This document shows positions 60,741 to 64,000 of a DNA stretch of 64,000 nt, in pieces. Position numbers and translations under genes: made by a program. Positions within the stretch are counted from its first letter, which is position 1; the number at the start of each line of letters is the position of its first letter. Source of the stretch: Lachnoclostridium sp. An14 (GTDB lineage: Bacteria > Bacillota > Clostridia > Lachnospirales > Lachnospiraceae); NCBI RefSeq assembly GCF_002160755.1, contig NZ_NFLE01000020.1, positions 1-64,000 on the forward strand. Reading direction: 5' to 3'. Below the pieces are notes generated by a model, which was not told the origin of the DNA, searched no databases, and worked only from the letters and a program-made list of their open reading frames with translations.

Positions 60741-61190
60741 TCAGCCTTCAATGGCGATTCGTTTATTCTCCTCCACCTTCTGGTTCTCCTTTTTCGGAAC
60801 CGTCAGTCTCAGAATACCGTTTTCAAACTTTCCGTGAATGTCCTCCTCGGTCACCCCGTCGCCCACGTAGAAACTTCTGCTGCAGCTGCCGGAGTACCGC
60901 TCCTGGCGGATCAGGCGGCCTTCTTTATCCTGCTCGTCCTTATCCAGCCCTTTCGCCGCGGAAATCACCAGGTAGCCGTTTTTCAGCTCCGCACTCACTT
61001 CCTCTTTCTTAAAGCCCGGCAGGTCAATGTCCAGCTCGTAGCTGTCATCCAACTCTCTCACGTCGGTTTTCATCAGGTTCTTCCCATTCTTTCCGTACAG
61101 AGGATTCTTTCTTCCGAAAAACTCTCTCTCAAACGGGAAATCCATCCAATCATCAAATAAGTTCTCTCCAAAAATACTAGGCATCAACAT
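60741..61190 (-). CDS. hsp20: Hsp20/alpha-crystallin small heat-shock chaperone
   Basis: 149 residues. ACD domain (about 42-140): DVRELDDSYELDIDLPGFKKEEVSAELKNG, the conserved GYLVISA, and GILRLTVPK with the I-x-V/I-type end. It holds unfolding proteins in the cytosol. GGAGG lies 8 bases before ATG 61190. A CIRCE operator and consensus promoter lie about 140-180 bases upstream, so HrcA controls it. Monocistronic. Confidence 0.95.
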   Translation of the reverse strand: MLMPSIFGENLFDDWMDFPFEREFFGRKNPLYGKNGKNLMKTDVRELDDSYELDIDLPGFKKEEVSAELKNGYLVISAAKGLDKDEQDKEGRLIRQERYSGSCSRSFYVGDGVTEEDIHGKFENGILRLTVPKKENQKVEENKRIAIEG

Positions 61191-61326
61191 AAATCATTCC
61201 TCCATTCCATTGACATCCTTGTATGTATCCATCTTTTTCTATGTGAAAGAACTCCGGAGGGGGAAGTCACTGGAACCGGAGCCTTCATTCTCTGGTTCCT
61301 CGTCCCTTCTCTTTTGTTCTATGTGT

Positions 61327-61369
61327 AATATAACACGCATTATTAGCAATGTCAAGAGGTGAGTGCTAA
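61327..61369 (-). promoter_or_regulatory. hsp20 promoter with CIRCE operator (HrcA site)
   Basis: Minus strand promoter TTGACA (61350-61355), 17-base spacer, TATATT (61327-61332). CIRCE at 61343-61369 on the plus strand: TTAGCAATG-N9-GAGTGCTAA, with the right arm perfect and the left arm 7 of 9. The operator overlaps the -35 box, so bound HrcA would block polymerase. The remainder of 61191-61514 holds no gene. Confidence 0.85.
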
Positions 61370-61514
61370 TTTTTTTGTGAAAAAAGTGTGAAGGAGAAAA
61401 TGTGACAGCTCCTTTCCATACGCTGCCTCTGCCAACAGCGCTGGCTTTCACCGCGCTTGTATCCCGGCTCATCCAAGCGCCCCATAAACTCCTCCACTCC
61501 GCCCCTCCTGGCGC

Positions 61515-61874
61515 CTAGCTTTTTTCTCTCCGCAAAACCTTCTCCAGCGTCCAGCCCTTCGCCAGCTCGTCCACCAGCTTGTCCAGGCGGCGGATGTCCC
61601 GCATCAGCGGCTCCGGAACGGTTTCCACCTGCACGCCGCACACCTTTCCCGTGATCTTCTCCCGTTCCGGATTCATCCGCGGGGCCTGTTCAAAAAACGC
61701 GGCATAGGTGATTTCCCCTTCCGCCAGGCGCTCCAGCGCCTCCGGCTCATAGCCTGTAAGCCAGCAGATCACCTCGTCCACCTCCGCCTTCGTCCGCCCT
61801 TTCCGCAGGGCCTTGTTTACCAGCAGCGGATAAATTTTTCCAAACCGCATTCCATATACCTTCTCATTGCTCAT
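61515..61874 (-). CDS. DUF2200 domain-containing protein
   Basis: 119 residues, the normal DUF2200 length: VYGMRFGKIYPLLVNKALRKGRTKAEVDEVICWLTGY, then helix-rich ITYAAFFEQAPRMNPEREKITGKVCGV. AAGGAG lies 8 bases before ATG 61874. Function unknown; predicted cytosolic, no catalytic motif. Stands alone between hsp20 and prfA. Confidence 0.88.
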   Translation of the reverse strand: MSNEKVYGMRFGKIYPLLVNKALRKGRTKAEVDEVICWLTGYEPEALERLAEGEITYAAFFEQAPRMNPEREKITGKVCGVQVETVPEPLMRDIRRLDKLVDELAKGWTLEKVLRREKS

Positions 61875-62054
61875 TTTGACCGCTCCTTCTCCGTTTCGTT
61901 CTCGTATCTCCTATTATACATTTTTTGAAGACAGAAATAAATGAAATACGGCAGACTTTCCCCGCCAAAAACAGCCCCGGCCGCGCGCAGGCAGTCATCT
62001 CCCTCCGCGCAGTCTGCGCGCCTGGGCCTGCGCACAAAAATGCCAAAAACACTT

Positions 62055-62087
62055 CAGGCCCGCCACTCTCCTCAAGTGACGGGCCTG
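62055..62087 (-). terminator. Terminator after prfA
   Basis: CAGGCCCG/CGGGCCTG outer stem with CACT/AGTG inside, followed on the minus strand by AAGTGTTTTTGG. Confidence 0.6.
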
Positions 62088-62102
62088 CCCGTTTCTGCCG
62101 TT

Positions 62103-63179
62103 TTAACTTTCCTCGTTCATTTTCGCCAGCTTTGCCGACTGATCCGCGGCGATCAGGCTGTCGATGATTTCCTGGATGTCGCCGTTCATAATGGAGTCAA
62201 TCTTGTAGAGCGTCAGCTTGATGCGGTGCTCCGTCACGCGGCCCTGGGGGAAATTGTAGGTGCGGATCTTCTCCGAACGGTCTCCCGTTCCGATCTGGCT
62301 GCGCCTCTCCTCCGCCTCCGCGTTCTGCCTTTTCTCCAGCTCAATGTCATACAGCTTGGAGCGCAGCAGCCGAAACGCCTTCTCCTTGTTCTGGAGCTGG
62401 GACTTCTCCGTCTGGCTGTAAATCACGATTCCCGTGGGAATGTGAGTCAAACGCACCGCTGAGTCCGTGGTGTTTACACACTGTCCGCCGTTGCCGGACG
62501 CTCGCATCACGTCGATACGGCAGTCGTTCATGTCGATCTGCACGTCCACTTCCTCGGCCTCCGGCATCACTGCCACCGTAGCCGTGGAGGTGTGGATGCG
62601 GCCGCCGGACTCCGTCTCCGGCACACGCTGCACCCGGTGCACGCCGCTCTCGTACTTCAGCTTGGAGTAGGCTCCCTTTCCGGTGATCATGCAGACCACC
62701 TCCTTGAAACCGCCGATGCCGTTCTCGTTTACGCTGATCATCTCCACCTTCCAGTGCTGGTGCTCCGCGTAGTTTACGTACATCCGGTACAGCTCCGACG
62801 CGAACAGGGCCGCCTCGTCTCCGCCGGCTCCGGCGCGGATCTCCATGATAATGTTCTTGTCATCGTTGGGGTCCTTCGGAAGCAGAAGGATCTTTAACTC
62901 CTTTTCCAGCTCCTCGATCCGCTTTCTGGCGTCCGCCAGCTCCTCCTTGGCCAGCTCCCGCATCTCCTCGTCAGATTCCTCGTCCAGGAGCGCCAGGCTG
63001 TCCTCCACGTCCTGCTTGGCCTGCTTGTAGGCCTTGTAGGCCTCCACGATGGGAGCCAGATCCGCCTGCTCCTTCATCAGTTTCCGGAACCGGTTCTGGT
63101 CCTCCGCCACCGACGGATTGTTGAGCTCCAGCATCAGCTCCTCATAGTGAATCAATATGTCATCCAATCTGTCAAACAT
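62103..63179 (-). CDS. prfA: Peptide chain release factor 1
   Basis: 358 residues from ATG 63179 (GGAGG 5 bases upstream). The GGQ peptidyl-hydrolysis motif occurs in [17 protein letters not shown] (Gln about 236; Cys replaces the common His after it). The codon-recognition loop has the PxT-type [11 protein letters not shown], which decodes UAA and UAG. The N-terminal coiled-coil domain spans about 1-100. It is the usual substrate of PrmC, encoded immediately upstream. Confidence 0.95.
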   Translation of the reverse strand: MFDRLDDILIHYEELMLELNNPSVAEDQNRFRKLMKEQADLAPIVEAYKAYKQAKQDVEDSLALLDEESDEEMRELAKEELADARKRIEELEKELKILLLPKDPNDDKNIIMEIRAGAGGDEAALFASELYRMYVNYAEHQHWKVEMISVNENGIGGFKEVVCMITGKGAYSKLKYESGVHRVQRVPETESGGRIHTSTATVAVMPEAEEVDVQIDMNDCRIDVMRASGNGGQCVNTTDSAVRLTHIPTGIVIYSQTEKSQLQNKEKAFRLLRSKLYDIELEKRQNAEAEERRSQIGTGDRSEKIRTYNFPQGRVTEHRIKLTLYKIDSIMNGDIQEIIDSLIAADQSAKLAKMNEES

Positions 63180-63198
63180 GGTTTCCTCCTGCCATTTT

Positions 63199-64000
63199 TC
63201 AAACCGCTCCCGGCCACTGGCCACAGGCCACCCTGTGGTTCCCGGCAGCATCCTTCACAATTCTTACGCCAACAAATCCATTGTCCCTCAAAAGGGCCTC
63301 CAGGGCCTCTCCCTGATCATATCCGATCTCCAGGTAAAGCCATCCGCCGTCCGCCAGAAACTTCCGGCTCTCCGCCGCGATCCCGCGGTAAAACGCCAGT
63401 CCGTCCCTGTCTCCGTCCAAAGCCAGCCTGGGCTCGTAATCCCGCACCTCCGGCTCCAGCCCCTCGATCACTTCCGTGGCGATGTAGGGCGGATTGGAGG
63501 CGATCACATCGTAGGCCGCCCCCTCGTCCAAAGCCTCAAAAAGGTCGCCCTCCAGAAACCGCACCGCGGGAGCCAGCCGTCTGCCGTTCTCCCTGGCCAC
63601 CTCCAGGGCGTCCCCGGAAATATCCGCCCCGTCCACCTGACCGTATCCGCCCAAAGCCGCCAGGCTGATGGCAATGCAGCCGGAACCGGTACACAGATCC
63701 AGGATCCGCGTCTCCTTCTCCGGATGTTCCTTCAAAATCATCTCCACCAGGGTCTCCGTGTCCTGCCTGGGTATCAGCACCCGGCTGTCCACCTGGAAGG
63801 ACAGGCCCATAAACTCCTGACTTCCCACCAGGTACTGGAGAGGCACCCGCATGGCTCTGGCCTGGATGGCCTCGCTGTACTCTCTCGTCCGGCCGTCCAC
63901 CGTGGGCACCTGTTCCTGCTGCTTTAGCAGGAAATGAGCCATATCCAGCTCAAAGGCCTCCTGGAGAAGATACCTGGCATCCAGCCCGGCATCCGCCACG
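63199..64000 (-). CDS. prmC: Release factor glutamine methyltransferase PrmC, cut by the window edge
   Basis: About 266 residues are visible; the N terminus (about 20 residues) lies beyond position 64000. LLQEAFELD and [24 protein letters not shown] are typical N-terminal domain ends. SAM motif [16 protein letters not shown], then [13 protein letters not shown] with the catalytic NPPY. It methylates Gln of the GGQ motif of release factors. The prmC-prfA gene pair, 19 bases apart, is the common arrangement. Confidence 0.93.
   Translation of the reverse strand, partial: VADAGLDARYLLQEAFELDMAHFLLKQQEQVPTVDGRTREYSEAIQARAMRVPLQYLVGSQEFMGLSFQVDSRVLIPRQDTETLVEMILKEHPEKETRILDLCTGSGCIAISLAALGGYGQVDGADISGDALEVARENGRRLAPAVRFLEGDLFEALDEGAAYDVIASNPPYIATEVIEGLEPEVRDYEPRLALDGDRDGLAFYRGIAAESRKFLADGGWLYLEIGYDQGEALEALLRDNGFVGVRIVKDAAGNHRVACGQWPGAV

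Noticed and set aside
1-64000. CRISPR arrays, tRNA and rRNA genes
   Set aside because: No regularly spaced repeats, no tRNA cloverleaf-like sequence and no rRNA segments were recognised on either strand by eye.

Overview
The window (about 64 kb, GC-rich in most coding regions) looks like chromosome from a Gram-positive, spore-forming member of the Clostridia, most likely Lachnospiraceae and possibly Enterocloster-like. The support is strong GGAGG ribosome-binding sites, a CIRCE operator, a CwlD-type spore amidase, YhaM, MutS2, AsnA, long-form Sua5, DUF4317 and PadR/HAAS genes. No rRNA, tRNA or CRISPR array was seen. The organism call is inference from gene content.

Layout. 1-2.2 kb: a secreted DUF5722 protein behind a folded 5' leader. 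2.2-9.5 kb: a minus-strand restriction-modification operon (adenine methylase, C5-cytosine methylase, McrB-like AAA+ motor, LlaJI/McrC-like nuclease) that runs into a bactoprenol-type glycosyltransferase. 9.5-11.9 kb: a flavodoxin operon divergent from an HxlR regulator. 12.1-13.4 kb: an AT-rich patch with a YhcG-type nuclease gene and decayed sequence. 13.4-38.5 kb: mostly housekeeping genes (rlmD, yhaM, a degenerate HtrA, mutS2, a two-component system, a PadR/SEDS pair, an lrp-aminotransferase-trmL-fliB operon, a VanW protein, nth, radical SAM, dCMP deaminase, sua5, asnA, a diguanylate cyclase, DUF4317).

38.83-58.23 kb: the main discovery. The C-terminal 38 codons of a CwlD-like N-acetylmuramoyl-L-alanine amidase lie at 38.7-38.8 kb and its N-terminal 197 codons at 58.2-58.8 kb, on the same strand. 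Both broken ends carry GA (within GGA). Joining them at GA restores an uninterrupted 235-codon amidase. The 19.4 kb between them carries three tandem large serine recombinase genes at one end, plus a cation/proton antiporter, glycerol-phosphate catabolism genes, an MgtC protein and a complete oligopeptide ABC transporter. I read this as an integrated element that splits a sporulation gene, comparable in layout to the sigK-intervening skin element. Whether it excises during sporulation is untested.

58.2-64 kb: housekeeping genes resume (polyphosphate:AMP phosphotransferase, Hsp20 under CIRCE control, DUF2200, prfA, and prmC cut by the window edge).

A family of short two-hairpin repeats recurs at about 0.1, 35.2, 38.6, 40.9 and 58.1 kb. 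Most minus-strand genes form tight operons with 4-base ATGA overlaps, which was used to choose several starts.
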